Shown here piece after piece: positions 1-9,803 of a DNA stretch of 46,205 bases (positions are counted from its first letter, which is position 1; each line of letters starts with the position of its first letter). This stretch comes from JAIBBG01 sp043748015 (GTDB lineage Bacteria; Bacteroidota; Bacteroidia; Flavobacteriales_D; Sanyastnellaceae): contig JAYTOA010000055.1 of the NCBI GenBank assembly GCA_043748015.1, forward strand, positions 1 through 46,205, in the 5' to 3' direction. The notes below the pieces were generated by a model that had not been told where the DNA came from, did no database searches, and saw nothing but the letters and a program-made list of their open reading frames with translations. The position numbers and the translations under genes were made by a program.

Positions 1-1
1 G

Positions 2-3000
2 GGTTATAGCATTAAAGACATTGCCATTCACAACACCGATCCTAACAAAGTATGGCTTGCGGTGAGCAATTATGCTGCCGGCAATAAAGTATATTTCACT
101 TCTAACGGAGGAACGACATGGACCAATATTTCCGGTTCACTTCCCAATTTGCCTGCAAATGCGTTGGCCTTTCAACCGGGGACCAATGATGGAATTTATG
201 TGGGAATGGATGCTGGTGTGTACTACCGCGATAATGTGCTGGGAAATTTCGTTCCATATATCAACGATCTTCCGAATGTCAACATCACAGACCTCGATGT
301 TCATACCGGCACGAGTACATTAACTGCCGCCACTTTCGGCCGTGGTTTATGGAGAGCACCACTATATTCGCTTCCCAACTTGGACGCGGCAATAACGAAT
401 GTCAATTCTCCAACTGGATCTTATTGTTCAACGACTGTATCCCCTCAAGTAACCATTCTCAATGCGGGGACGAATCCGATCATTTCGATGACCATCGAAT
501 ATCAGGTTACAGGACAGTCAATGCTAACTTATAATTGGACAGGAAATTTGCTCACAGGGGTTAGTGCCAATATAACATTACCTAATTTGAATTATGGAAC
601 AGGTAGCTTCACCTTCAATGTGAATATTACTGCGGTAAACACTCTCACTGATGACAACACAGCAAACAATTCGGCGATTACAAATTATTACTGTATCAAC
701 GGAATCAACAATGCAACATTGACTTTGAGAACCGATTGTTGGCCCAATGAAACCAGTTGGAATATAACAGATGCAAGTAGCAACGTGATGTTCAGCGGTT
801 CGGGTTATGGAAGTGAAACAACCAATCTTATTCCTCTCTGTTTACCAGATGGATGTTTTACACTTAACGTGTTCGACAGTTATGGAGATGGGCTTTCCAA
901 CGGCAGTTGTTCGCAAGGAAACGGAAACTATTTCATCAAAGACGATGCGACGACAACTACTTTGGTGATCATGGGTGCAGCCAATTTTGGTACAAGCGTG
1001 AGTCACAATTTTTGCTATCCACTCGCTGTAGTACCGGGTTGTATGAACAATACTGCTTGCAACTACAATCCATTAGCAACAGTTGATAATGGTTCATGCA
1101 CATATGGTCCCGCGAATGATGTCTGCTCAGGTGCAACGCTACTCATTGTGGATAATCCACAGACAGCTTCGACAAATGTTACGAGTTGTATTGAAGGAGC
1201 CAATCCGAATTGTGGTGGCGGCACTCAGATTAAAGACATATGGTTCAAATTTGTTTACAATGGTGGGAAGATCTCTATCACAACAAATTTCGCAGGAGGA
1301 ATGAGCGATACACGTCTTGCCCTTTATGGCTCCTGCGGCGGAGCAATCATTGCTTGTAATGACGACATAAGCGCGAGTAATTATAAATCACTGATTTCGC
1401 CCGCTTGTGGCGTCCTTTCCATTGGGCAGACTTATTATATACAAGCCGGAGGCTACAACGGCACCACCGGCACATTCAATATTCAGATTACCTCTGCGCC
1501 GGAAATTTGCAATGCGGTAGATGATGATTGTGACAGTTTAATAGATGAAGGTTTTGATATAGATGGTGACGGATTTACATCATGCGGTGGAGACTGCAAC
1601 GACAACAACAATGCAGTTTATCCCGGTGCTACAGAAGTATGTAATCTTATAGATGATAACTGTGACAGCGTAATTGATGAAGGAGTTCAACTCACATTCT
1701 ATCGCGACCTCGACAACGACGGATACGGGAATTTGGCTGTATCAACACTCGCATGCACTGCCCCGGTCGGTTATGTAGCCAACAGTACAGATTGCAATGA
1801 CAATAGCGCATCCATTCATCCCGGTGCAGCTGAAGTGTGCAATGGTGTAGATGATAATTGTAACGCCTCAATTGATGATGGAGTACTGATTACTTTCTAT
1901 CGCGATTTCGACAACGACGGATATGGCAACATTGCTTTAACAACACAAGCGTGTTCTGCACCGGTAGGTTATGTATCCAACAGTACAGACTGTAATGACA
2001 GTAACTCAGCCATTCGTCCGGGCGCAACAGAAGTGTGTAATGGTGTCGATGACAATTGCAACACATTGATTGATGAAGGCGTACTTGTCACATTCTACCG
2101 CGACTTTGACAATGATGGATATGGCGACATCAATACAACTTCACAGGCCTGTTCTGCACCCGGCGGTTATGTGGCCAACAACACAGATTGTAACGATAAT
2201 AACGCGGCTATTCGTCCCAACGCGACGGAAGCTTGCAATGGCATTGATGACAATTGCAATGGTTCAACCGATGAAGGCGTGCTCATCACATTCTATCGCG
2301 ATCAAGACAATGATGGCTATGGCTTTGTTTCGATTACAACGCTTGCCTGCTCTGCACCGGTTGGATATGTTGCCAACAGTACGGACTGCAACGACAGCAA
2401 TGCGGCAGTTCATCCCGGCGCAACTGAAACATGTAACGGCACTGATGACAATTGCAATACAACTATAGATGAAGGCGTACTCATCACGTTCTATCGCGAC
2501 CTCGACAACGATGGATTTGGCAACCTTGCAGTAACTGTGCAGGCCTGTTCTGCACCTGTTGGTTTCGTGGCCAATAGTACAGATTGCGACGACAATGACA
2601 ACAACATTTTCCCCGGCGCACCGGAAGCATGCAATGGAATTGATGACAACTGTGATACTTTTATTGATAACGGTGTCACCTTCCAGAATTATTATACTGA
2701 TGCAGACAATGATGGATATGGTGCAGGACTCATCGGGAATTTCTGCGCACCGCCGGCCAGTTCTTCACTCAACAATCTTGACTGCAATGATGCCAATGCG
2801 AATATCAATCCTGCTGTTAGTGAACTTTGCAATGGAGCAGATGACAACTGCAATGGATCCACAGACGAAGGTGTTCTTGTTACATTCTATCGCGATTTTG
2901 ACAATGACGGTTATGGCAATTTATCTATAGCAACACAAGCATGCACTGCGCCAGTAGGATATGTCTCCAATAGCACAGATTGCAATGACTCGAATGCTGC

Positions 3001-4960
3001 AATACGTCCCGGTGCTACAGAATTGTGCAATGGAATTGATGACGATTGCGATGGTTTAACAGACAACGGAATCACCTTTCAGAATTATTATACAGATCTC
3101 GACAATGACGGCTATGGCTCAACACTGATGGGAAGTTTTTGCACAGCTCCTGCGAATGCATCACTGAGCACAGGAGATTGCAACGATGGCAATAGCGCTG
3201 TTCATCCCGGGGTTACTGAAATTTGCAACGCCATTGATGACAACTGTAACGCCTTGATCGACGAGACGTTTGATGTGGATAGCGATGGTTATACTACATG
3301 CACCGGAGATTGTAATGACAACAATGCTTCAGTATTTCCAGGTGCCAATGAGACGTGCAATGGTGTTGATGACAATTGCAATGGCTCCATAGATGAAGGA
3401 ACGACATTGCTGAATTGGTATGTCGATGCGGATAGCGATTCTTTTGGTTCGTATTCTGCAACGCCTGTTTTGGCTTGTGCGCAACCTGCAGGATATTCAC
3501 CAAACAATGGTGATTGCAACGATAACAATCCTTTAGTGAAACCTTTAACAACAGAAATTTGTGCCAACGGAATTGATGACAACTGCAATGGATTTATTGA
3601 CGAAAACTGCACTACAGGTACAGCGCAAAATGACAACATGGTAACGGCTCAAACTATCTATCAGTCGGGAAACATTTATCCAAGTTGCTACACGCTCAAT
3701 GGAACATGCGTTGGTGCAACACCTTCGCCAGAGAGCAATCCGGCAAATGTGATTACCGGTGAAGACGTTTGGTATCGATTTACAGCACCAGCTCCGGGTT
3801 TAAGGGTTGTCTTCAATTCAGCTTCTTTCAACGGAGTGCTCGAATTGCGCAACGCGGCGGCGGTGCAATTGGATGTAGAGAATATGACATTGCTCGGCGG
3901 AACAGAAATGATGAATTACACCGGTCTAACGGTAGGCCAGAATTATTACATCGCTGTGAGGAATCACAACTCTGGTCAGGGCAACGGAACATTCACCCTC
4001 TGCGTTCAAGCTTTGATGGCCAGTAGCAATGACTATCCATCGGGGACCTATCCAAGCTGTAACAACATAAAAGCAAATTGGACAGGCGCAGATATGTATG
4101 TGTTCAATTTCACTCCACAACTTGGTGGAGCTGCAACCAGCGCAACCAGTTCAGCTTACATTTCTCTGGGATATCCAACACTTGGTCTTTTACTCGGAAC
4201 AACATACATCAACACAGTAGATGCTGTTTACCAGTTGACAAATGGCGCGGGAACGCCGGAACAAATCATTGTTACCGGCTACGTTACGAGTTTAGTCACT
4301 ATAGCTTCTCAACCGGATGTACAGGTAAAAAGCAATCAACGTTGTCCGGCTACCCTACTTCGCTCAGGCTTCGTTTCCGGATCACCAACAATTTGTGGTG
4401 CTGTAAATTATGAGTTTGAGTTTACTGAAACTACTTCGGTAGGAGTACCAATAGGATCGCCATTCTCAGTGATGACACCTACAGCCTTTCCATTTAGAAC
4501 ATTGAGTTTCACAACACCGGTTGCGTTGATCAACGGATCATACTACAGCGTCCGCATTCGACCACATTTTGCAGCTTCAGTAGGAACATATGGAACGCCA
4601 CAATGCATCCGAATTGCGGCACCAACATCAGCGCCGCCTATGAGACCCTCAATGGACGAAGAAGTTGAAGAAGGCGACATTCTATTAGTTGATTTATCAG
4701 AAGCAGACGAGTTTGTGAGCATATATCCCAATCCGGGTGATGGCGACATGATTCAACTCTCAATTGTATCTCAAAATGCAACAATAGTTGGCTTTAAATT
4801 GATTGATCCATTGGGTAAAATTGTAGAGAACAGACAATTCAACTCGAGCGGTACACTGAATGAATTGATTCATTTCTCCCAACGTTTAACGTCAGGATTG
4901 TATATGGTGGAAGTCATACTCAATAATAAAATCATCACAAGAAGACTCATCATTCATTGA
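2..4960 (+). CDS. Giant T9SS-secreted MopE-repeat protein, 5' truncated
   Basis: The reading frame is open from base 2, so the start lies upstream of the window; 1652 residues are visible. In order: the end of a BNR/sortilin-like propeller (about residues 1-120, with a TSNGGTTW Asp-box-like motif); a CARDB-like beta domain (125-235); a domain with a DSYGDGL motif (240-345); a short CMNNTACNYNP motif; a pre-peptidase C-terminal-like domain (376-495); a long MopE-type metal-binding repeat array (501-1203, twelve C-x-DD-N/D-C motifs); a second PPC-like domain (1210-1345); and a type A T9SS sorting domain from about 1575 (SIYPNPG, LTSGLYMVEV). A large adhesin-like protein exported across the outer membrane by T9SS is the likely product. 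The Asp-rich repeats suggest Ca2+ or other metal binding, which is inferred from the family. The substrate is unknown. The next gene is a TonB-type barrel on the same strand, 214 bp on. Confidence 0.9.
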   Translation, partial: GYSIKDIAIHNTDPNKVWLAVSNYAAGNKVYFTSNGGTTWTNISGSLPNLPANALAFQPGTNDGIYVGMDAGVYYRDNVLGNFVPYINDLPNVNITDLDVHTGTSTLTAATFGRGLWRAPLYSLPNLDAAITNVNSPTGSYCSTTVSPQVTILNAGTNPIISMTIEYQVTGQSMLTYNWTGNLLTGVSANITLPNLNYGTGSFTFNVNITAVNTLTDDNTANNSAITNYYCINGINNATLTLRTDCWPNETSWNITDASSNVMFSGSGYGSETTNLIPLCLPDGCFTLNVFDSYGDGLSNGSCSQGNGNYFIKDDATTTTLVIMGAANFGTSVSHNFCYPLAVVPGCMNNTACNYNPLATVDNGSCTYGPANDVCSGATLLIVDNPQTASTNVTSCIEGANPNCGGGTQIKDIWFKFVYNGGKISITTNFAGGMSDTRLALYGSCGGAIIACNDDISASNYKSLISPACGVLSIGQTYYIQAGGYNGTTGTFNIQITSAPEICNAVDDDCDSLIDEGFDIDGDGFTSCGGDCNDNNNAVYPGATEVCNLIDDNCDSVIDEGVQLTFYRDLDNDGYGNLAVSTLACTAPVGYVANSTDCNDNSASIHPGAAEVCNGVDDNCNASIDDGVLITFYRDFDNDGYGNIALTTQACSAPVGYVSNSTDCNDSNSAIRPGATEVCNGVDDNCNTLIDEGVLVTFYRDFDNDGYGDINTTSQACSAPGGYVANNTDCNDNNAAIRPNATEACNGIDDNCNGSTDEGVLITFYRDQDNDGYGFVSITTLACSAPVGYVANSTDCNDSNAAVHPGATETCNGTDDNCNTTIDEGVLITFYRDLDNDGFGNLAVTVQACSAPVGFVANSTDCDDNDNNIFPGAPEACNGIDDNCDTFIDNGVTFQNYYTDADNDGYGAGLIGNFCAPPASSSLNNLDCNDANANINPAVSELCNGADDNCNGSTDEGVLVTFYRDFDNDGYGNLSIATQACTAPVGYVSNSTDCNDSNAAIRPGATELCNGIDDDCDGLTDNGITFQNYYTDLDNDGYGSTLMGSFCTAPANASLSTGDCNDGNSAVHPGVTEICNAIDDNCNALIDETFDVDSDGYTTCTGDCNDNNASVFPGANETCNGVDDNCNGSIDEGTTLLNWYVDADSDSFGSYSATPVLACAQPAGYSPNNGDCNDNNPLVKPLTTEICANGIDDNCNGFIDENCTTGTAQNDNMVTAQTIYQSGNIYPSCYTLNGTCVGATPSPESNPANVITGEDVWYRFTAPAPGLRVVFNSASFNGVLELRNAAAVQLDVENMTLLGGTEMMNYTGLTVGQNYYIAVRNHNSGQGNGTFTLCVQALMASSNDYPSGTYPSCNNIKANWTGADMYVFNFTPQLGGAATSATSSAYISLGYPTLGLLLGTTYINTVDAVYQLTNGAGTPEQIIVTGYVTSLVTIASQPDVQVKSNQRCPATLLRSGFVSGSPTICGAVNYEFEFTETTSVGVPIGSPFSVMTPTAFPFRTLSFTTPVALINGSYYSVRIRPHFAASVGTYGTPQCIRIAAPTSAPPMRPSMDEEVEEGDILLVDLSEADEFVSIYPNPGDGDMIQLSIVSQNATIVGFKLIDPLGKIVENRQFNSSGTLNELIHFSQRLTSGLYMVEVILNNKIITRRLIIH
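1502..3610 (+). repeat. MopE-type tandem repeat array, 198 bp and 132 bp units
   Basis: Within the giant T9SS gene. Unit boundaries taken at the Gly codon after the IDE motif fall at 1550, 1682, 1880, 2078, 2276, 2474, 2672, 2870, 3068, 3266 (Thr there) and 3398. This gives one 132 bp unit, eight consecutive units of exactly 198 bp (66 codons), another 132 bp unit, and a last unit about 9 bp longer. Long units carry FYRDxDNDGYG, C-APVGYV, TDCNDxNAAIxPGATE and CNGxDDNC. Short units lack the FYRD/C-AP segment. Two of the long units use the variant FQNYYTDxDNDGYG. Confidence 0.93.
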
Positions 4961-5174
4961 CAAAATAATCCTCCAAAATTCTCCGAATGAGGTAACTAAA
5001 ATTGGGCAATTCGGGAGGATCACTTTTCTAAATTATCAGTGATTAGAGAATGGCGTGCACATGAATTCAATACATAGCAGCCATAGTCGTTGCATTTATT
5101 TAGGAATTGGATGAGATCTTTTTGATAGATGGTAAGTCATTAAACTATCGGCATGATGATCTTTGCCGCCGCTT

Positions 5175-7751
5175 ATGAATAAATTTTCTCTTGTATTACT
5201 AATTGTCCTATCAAGTCTTGTGACTTCAGCACAACCGGGCAGACAAGGCCGGCCAGGCGGTGATGCGAATGGGAAAATTTACGGGAAAGTCATAGATGAA
5301 GCCTCTAAATCTTCGTTAGAATATGCGGTCATTCAGATTTTCAAACCTTCAAAAAATCCTACGGATAATTCACCGAGAACACTTGTGACCGGTGGGCTTA
5401 CTGCTGCGAATGGTGATTTCGTTATTGATAAAGTAGTGGTAGGAGAACCATTGATCATGGTTGTCAGTCTGGTGGGCTATGAGCATCAGAATATTGAGTT
5501 TACGCTGCAATCAGGCAGTGGAATGAGTGCGCCTGAAAAGGATATGGGAAATATCCGCATGACGCTTTCAACGTTACTTAACGAGGTGGTCATTGATGGT
5601 GCTGATCCCGGATACAGAATCGAGTTTGACAAACGGATTTATGACGTCGAAAAAAACCCCATCAATGCTGGTGGAACTGCTGAAGATGTCTTGCGCAATG
5701 TTCCAGCTTTGCAAGTCGACATCGATGGTAATGTTTCCATGAGGAATTCTTCACCACAAATATTTATTGACGGAAGACCGACAACACTGACTATCGATCA
5801 AATTCCTGCCGATGCTATTTCTCGCGTCGAAGTCATCACCAATCCCTCAGCAAAATACGACGCCAGCGGCGGTGGCGGTGGTATTGTGAACATTGTCATG
5901 AAGCACAATCGCGGACTTGGTTATAGCGGAAATTTGAGATTCGGTGCCGACTCACGTCCAAGATATAACACAGGTGGCGATGTCAATCTGCGCGAAGGAA
6001 AATTCAATTTTTTCGTCAACGGAAATTACAATCAGCGAAAATCTATTTCACTTGGAACTACTGACAGGACGAGCTTTGCCAATATTCCGAATACACAATT
6101 ACATCAATCGCAGAATAGCATCAATCTCGGTTATTTTTTGAGTGGCAAACTTGGTGTCGATTACTTCTATGACATCAGAAACACGTTCACTGTTTCGCAA
6201 TCATACACAAGCGGTCAGTTCAATCCATTTGATTACATCGAAGCGATCACTGATACATTGCTCACTGACCCCAATATCAAACCGCGGAGCACGTACACAC
6301 GCGATTCCGAGACAGAAAGAATGTTTGAAAATCTGGGATCAAGCCTTTTGTACAAGCATCTCTTCGCAAAAGAAGGAACAGAGTTGACTTCCGATCTCAA
6401 CTTCAACATGATCAACAGTTCATTTATTGGAGATTACAAAAACACATATTCCAACGATTATATCAATATCCAGCGACAAAGTGGATCAGGCTATCAGCGC
6501 TTGTATACTTCGCAAACGGATTTCACCTCAAAGCTGAACGATAAGACCAAAATCGAATTTGGATTGCGCGGCTCATACCGTCAGTATGAAAGCCTTTATA
6601 ACAATTACGTTTATGTAGATTCCACGTCAAGCTTTCTATTGCTTCAAAGCTTGGCAGTGAATTATCAGTTCAATGATCAGGTATACGCGGGTTATGGAAC
6701 ATTTTCACGCAATGCAGAAAAATGGAAGTACCAATTGGGATTACGCATTGAAAGCAGCGATTATGCCGGCAAATTGATTGATACTACACTCCGATTTCAC
6801 ATCAGTTATCCCGTGAGTCTATTCCCTTCACTGTTTCTCACAAGGGTTATAAATGAAACGCAGGACCTGCAGTTTGCCGTTTCAAGAAAGATCAACAGGC
6901 CTTCGTTTATGCAGCTCATTCCGTTTGTCGACTACAGCGATTCACTCAACGTGAGTCGTGGAAATCCTGCACTCAAACCTGAATTCACCAACCTTGTTGA
7001 ATTGTCTTATCAAAAGAATTTCAACAAGAAAAATGTTTTCATTGCAACCGCTTACGGCAGATATATTACGAACCTCACAGTTCGAAATCAGACAACAGAA
7101 TACAGTGAAGTACTGGGCAACAATATTATAGTCAACACATACGACAACGCCTCCTACAGTTCAGCTTTCGGATTGGAAGTTGTATCGAAAAATTCTATCA
7201 ATAGTTGGTTTGATCTTACCTTGAATCTGAATTTATATCAGTCGGCCATCGATGGTACAAACATTAGTCCTTCCCTCACCAATAGTCAACAAAGCTGGTG
7301 GGCAAAAACCAATGCTATATTCAAATTGCCAGGATCCTTTACACTTCAGGCATTGTTTGATTACAGCAGCAGAAAAGCGTTGACTGTAGCCGGAAGCGAT
7401 CGAGGCGGCAGTGGTGGCGGTGGTGGTGGACGAGGAATGGGTGGAGGCGGTTTTGGTGGAACAGAAAATACTGTTCAAGGTTACCTCTTACCTAGCTACG
7501 GACTTGATCTTTCACTCAAAAGAGATTTCCTTAAATCTAAGTCTATGTCACTCACGATTTCCATGCAAGATGTTTTGAGGACGCGTATCAATTACACGCA
7601 CAGCGAAACGGATCTCTTCATTCAAGACACCTTCCGCAGACGCGACTGGCAAGTGTTGCGTGTGCAACTCAGCTGGAAATTCGGAAAGGTGGATTCTTCT
7701 ATTTTCAAAAGAAAGAATATGCGGTCGGGCGGTGAAGGAATGGAAGGGTGA
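5175..7751 (+). CDS. TonB-dependent receptor-like outer-membrane barrel protein
   Basis: 858 residues from the ATG at 5175. The frame also offers a TTG at 5163, but only the ATG puts a clean signal peptide (MNKFSLVLLIVLSSLVTSAQ) first. After it come a carboxypeptidase-regulatory-like beta-sandwich (about 28-115), a plug domain (about 120-230, with AEDVLRNVPALQVDIDG and SRVEVITNPSAKYDASG) and a C-terminal beta barrel of the outer membrane protein beta-barrel family 3 type. A Gly-rich stretch at about residues 742-763 interrupts the last part of the barrel and is probably an external loop. No SusD-like partner lies beside it, so a SusCD glycan system is not supported. The ligand is unknown. A siderophore, cobalamin or peptide/protein-export role is possible for the family. 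Confidence 0.88.
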   Translation: MNKFSLVLLIVLSSLVTSAQPGRQGRPGGDANGKIYGKVIDEASKSSLEYAVIQIFKPSKNPTDNSPRTLVTGGLTAANGDFVIDKVVVGEPLIMVVSLVGYEHQNIEFTLQSGSGMSAPEKDMGNIRMTLSTLLNEVVIDGADPGYRIEFDKRIYDVEKNPINAGGTAEDVLRNVPALQVDIDGNVSMRNSSPQIFIDGRPTTLTIDQIPADAISRVEVITNPSAKYDASGGGGGIVNIVMKHNRGLGYSGNLRFGADSRPRYNTGGDVNLREGKFNFFVNGNYNQRKSISLGTTDRTSFANIPNTQLHQSQNSINLGYFLSGKLGVDYFYDIRNTFTVSQSYTSGQFNPFDYIEAITDTLLTDPNIKPRSTYTRDSETERMFENLGSSLLYKHLFAKEGTELTSDLNFNMINSSFIGDYKNTYSNDYINIQRQSGSGYQRLYTSQTDFTSKLNDKTKIEFGLRGSYRQYESLYNNYVYVDSTSSFLLLQSLAVNYQFNDQVYAGYGTFSRNAEKWKYQLGLRIESSDYAGKLIDTTLRFHISYPVSLFPSLFLTRVINETQDLQFAVSRKINRPSFMQLIPFVDYSDSLNVSRGNPALKPEFTNLVELSYQKNFNKKNVFIATAYGRYITNLTVRNQTTEYSEVLGNNIIVNTYDNASYSSAFGLEVVSKNSINSWFDLTLNLNLYQSAIDGTNISPSLTNSQQSWWAKTNAIFKLPGSFTLQALFDYSSRKALTVAGSDRGGSGGGGGGRGMGGGGFGGTENTVQGYLLPSYGLDLSLKRDFLKSKSMSLTISMQDVLRTRINYTHSETDLFIQDTFRRRDWQVLRVQLSWKFGKVDSSIFKRKNMRSGGEGMEG

Positions 7752-7884
7752 AGTTGTAAAACCATCCTTCGCAATCACTCTGAGCAGATTCTTAAACGAG
7801 GTGAGGAATCTCAAAACGTGAATAATAGAGGTCAAATATCGCCTCCTCATTCGGATTTTCCGGTCACCTTTTATAACAACAAGT

Positions 7885-8799
7885 TCACCCCTCGCCTATT
7901 TGTCTCAATGCCTGATTCAACCCTTCATTGGAATTATTTTCCAAGTCCACCCAATGAATCTTTTCATCACGTCGCCACCACGTCATTTGTCGTTTGGCAA
8001 AATTGCGCGTGTGTTGTTTAATTTTCTCGACCGCTTCTTCAATACTTAACATGCCGTCAAAGTATTCGAACAACTCTCTATATCCAACTGTTTGCAAGGC
8101 ATTCAAATCTCGCAATGCGTAAACCGTTTTTGCTTCTTCAAGAAATCCATTGGACATCATCTGATCCACGCGCAGATTGATTCGATTATACAACCAATTA
8201 CGCGAGCTCGTCAATCCAATTTTAATAATTTCGAATTCCCGGTCCCGCGTCGCGGCCTTACGCAACTCAGAATATTTTTTTCCGGTGAGACGGCAAACCT
8301 CAACTGCGCGAATGATGCGATGCGGATTATTCAAATCAACTTGCCTTGCATATTCAGGATCCAACGCCTTCAATTCGTCAACCATAACTGATAATCCTTC
8401 ATTGGCAATTGTATGCTGGATTGCAACTCTCAATTCTTTGTCAGATGGAAGTTCATCCAGACCATAGAGCAAAGCATCCACGTACATCATGCTGCCACCG
8501 CAACAAACAACGACATCATGTTGTGCATGCAATGCAGAAAGCGTCGCAAGTGACTCTCTTTCAAAATCTCCGGCACTAAAATTCTCCTTCACAGATAGAA
8601 AACCAATGAAATGGTGTGGCGCACTCGAAAGTTCCATCGAAGAAGGACGTGCAACACCTATATTCAGTTCGCGGTAAAACTGTCTGGAATCAGCAGAAAT
8701 GATTTCAGTGTGAAAATGATTCGCAAGAGCAATGGAAAAAGCCGTTTTCCCGATCGCAGTTGGACCGAGAACAACGACAAGTTTCTTTTTCTTAAGCAA
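7885..8799 (-). CDS. miaA: tRNA dimethylallyltransferase
   Basis: Transfers the dimethylallyl group to N6 of A37 in tRNAs reading UNN codons. The P-loop GPTAIGKT is at residues 12-19, followed by SADSRQFYRELNIG, HHFIGF, CCGGSMMYVDALLYGLDELP and QTVGYRELFEYFDG, all family hallmarks. The 304 residues match the usual length. The start must be TTG at 8799: the codon just before it is a TGA stop, and the P-loop begins too soon afterwards for a later start. It lies 19 bp after nusB and is probably co-transcribed with it. Confidence 0.96.
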   Translation of the reverse strand: MLKKKKLVVVLGPTAIGKTAFSIALANHFHTEIISADSRQFYRELNIGVARPSSMELSSAPHHFIGFLSVKENFSAGDFERESLATLSALHAQHDVVVCCGGSMMYVDALLYGLDELPSDKELRVAIQHTIANEGLSVMVDELKALDPEYARQVDLNNPHRIIRAVEVCRLTGKKYSELRKAATRDREFEIIKIGLTSSRNWLYNRINLRVDQMMSNGFLEEAKTVYALRDLNALQTVGYRELFEYFDGMLSIEEAVEKIKQHTRNFAKRQMTWWRRDEKIHWVDLENNSNEGLNQALRQIGEG

Positions 8800-8818
8800 T
8801 CAACGTTGAATATGATGA

Positions 8819-9766
8819 TCAGGACTCAACCAAACCTCTTCCGAGCTTCTTGATTTTTCCGTCGGCCTGCAATTTTGTGAAGAGCGTTTCGAGCAAACCA
8901 TTGATGAAGACATTGCTCTTTGGTGTACTGTAATAGTTCGCCAATTCAATGTATTCATTCATCGTTACTTTAAGAGGAATACTCTCAAAATTTTGAGCCT
9001 CAGCCAACGCCATTTTCATGATTACAAGATCCATTAAAGCTATGCGATCAGTTTCCCAATTCGGAGCATTTTCAGCAATCAACTTCTCATGATCCGCGCC
9101 CATAGTAATGGTCTTACGAAACAGCTGACGCGTATATTCTTCCTCATCGTCATCTGCTTTCCATAGTGGCATTAATGTGACATCATCTTCAGAATCCTTC
9201 ACCTGTTTCAATGATTTTAAAGCCATGCTCGATGCAAGATCCAGATCGTCATTCCAGAATATTCCAATCTCTTCCAACCAGTCATGCATCAATTCGAAAT
9301 TCACAAGGTGACGTCGAATGAAACGCAACAAATACTCGCGGTCGTGTTCGAAACCACGCTCTTTGCTCGCCATGTATTCTTTGTAATCAGGAGACTCAAT
9401 CAACAATTTAAACATCTGCTTTACCAGATCATCGTTGTCTTTCCATCTGATTTGAATTTCCTTAGAAGCTTTATCCAGTATTTTGCTATTGGCAAGAATG
9501 CGCACCAATGTGTTGGTGACAAATTTGGTATTCGGATGAAGATCTTCCTTAGCAGGAAGCTTTTTGTTCATGCCTGCTTCAATCTTATCGATTGCCTTGG
9601 CCTGCATTTCAGCCGGCAACAATAGCAAAGCGATGTATAAGTCACGAAAGCGATCGAAACTATCGAACAGAATCCTTTCATACAACACGATATCCGGCTT
9701 CTCCTCACTGTAATAAGCGAAGAGGATTTGCATCACTTTGATTCTGATTTGTCTGCGATTCAACAT
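8819..9766 (-). CDS. nusB: Transcription antitermination factor NusB (long form)
   Basis: 315 residues. The N-terminus (MLNRRQIRIKVMQILFAYYS) and C-terminal core (ETDRIALMDLVIMKMALAE, LKVTMNEYIELANYYSTPKSNVFINGLLETL) are NusB. Between them lies a long helical insertion, so the protein is about twice the length of the proteobacterial form, as is usual in Bacteroidota. NusB binds boxA RNA with S10 in rRNA antitermination. Start ATG at 9766, 37 bp after the leucine dehydrogenase stop and 19 bp before miaA: a likely three-gene operon. Confidence 0.95.
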   Translation of the reverse strand: MLNRRQIRIKVMQILFAYYSEEKPDIVLYERILFDSFDRFRDLYIALLLLPAEMQAKAIDKIEAGMNKKLPAKEDLHPNTKFVTNTLVRILANSKILDKASKEIQIRWKDNDDLVKQMFKLLIESPDYKEYMASKERGFEHDREYLLRFIRRHLVNFELMHDWLEEIGIFWNDDLDLASSMALKSLKQVKDSEDDVTLMPLWKADDDEEEYTRQLFRKTITMGADHEKLIAENAPNWETDRIALMDLVIMKMALAEAQNFESIPLKVTMNEYIELANYYSTPKSNVFINGLLETLFTKLQADGKIKKLGRGLVES

Positions 9767-9803
9767 TAAGAAAACAATTATTAGTTTTTAGTTTGAAGTA
9801 AGA

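Noticed and set aside
4961..5174. Terminator after the giant T9SS gene (ATCCTCC ... GGAGGAT)
   Set aside because: The loop is about 38 bases and there is no T-run, so it was not called.
5175..7751. SusC/SusD glycan uptake pair
   Set aside because: The barrel protein resembles family 3 outer-membrane barrels and no SusD-like lipoprotein follows.
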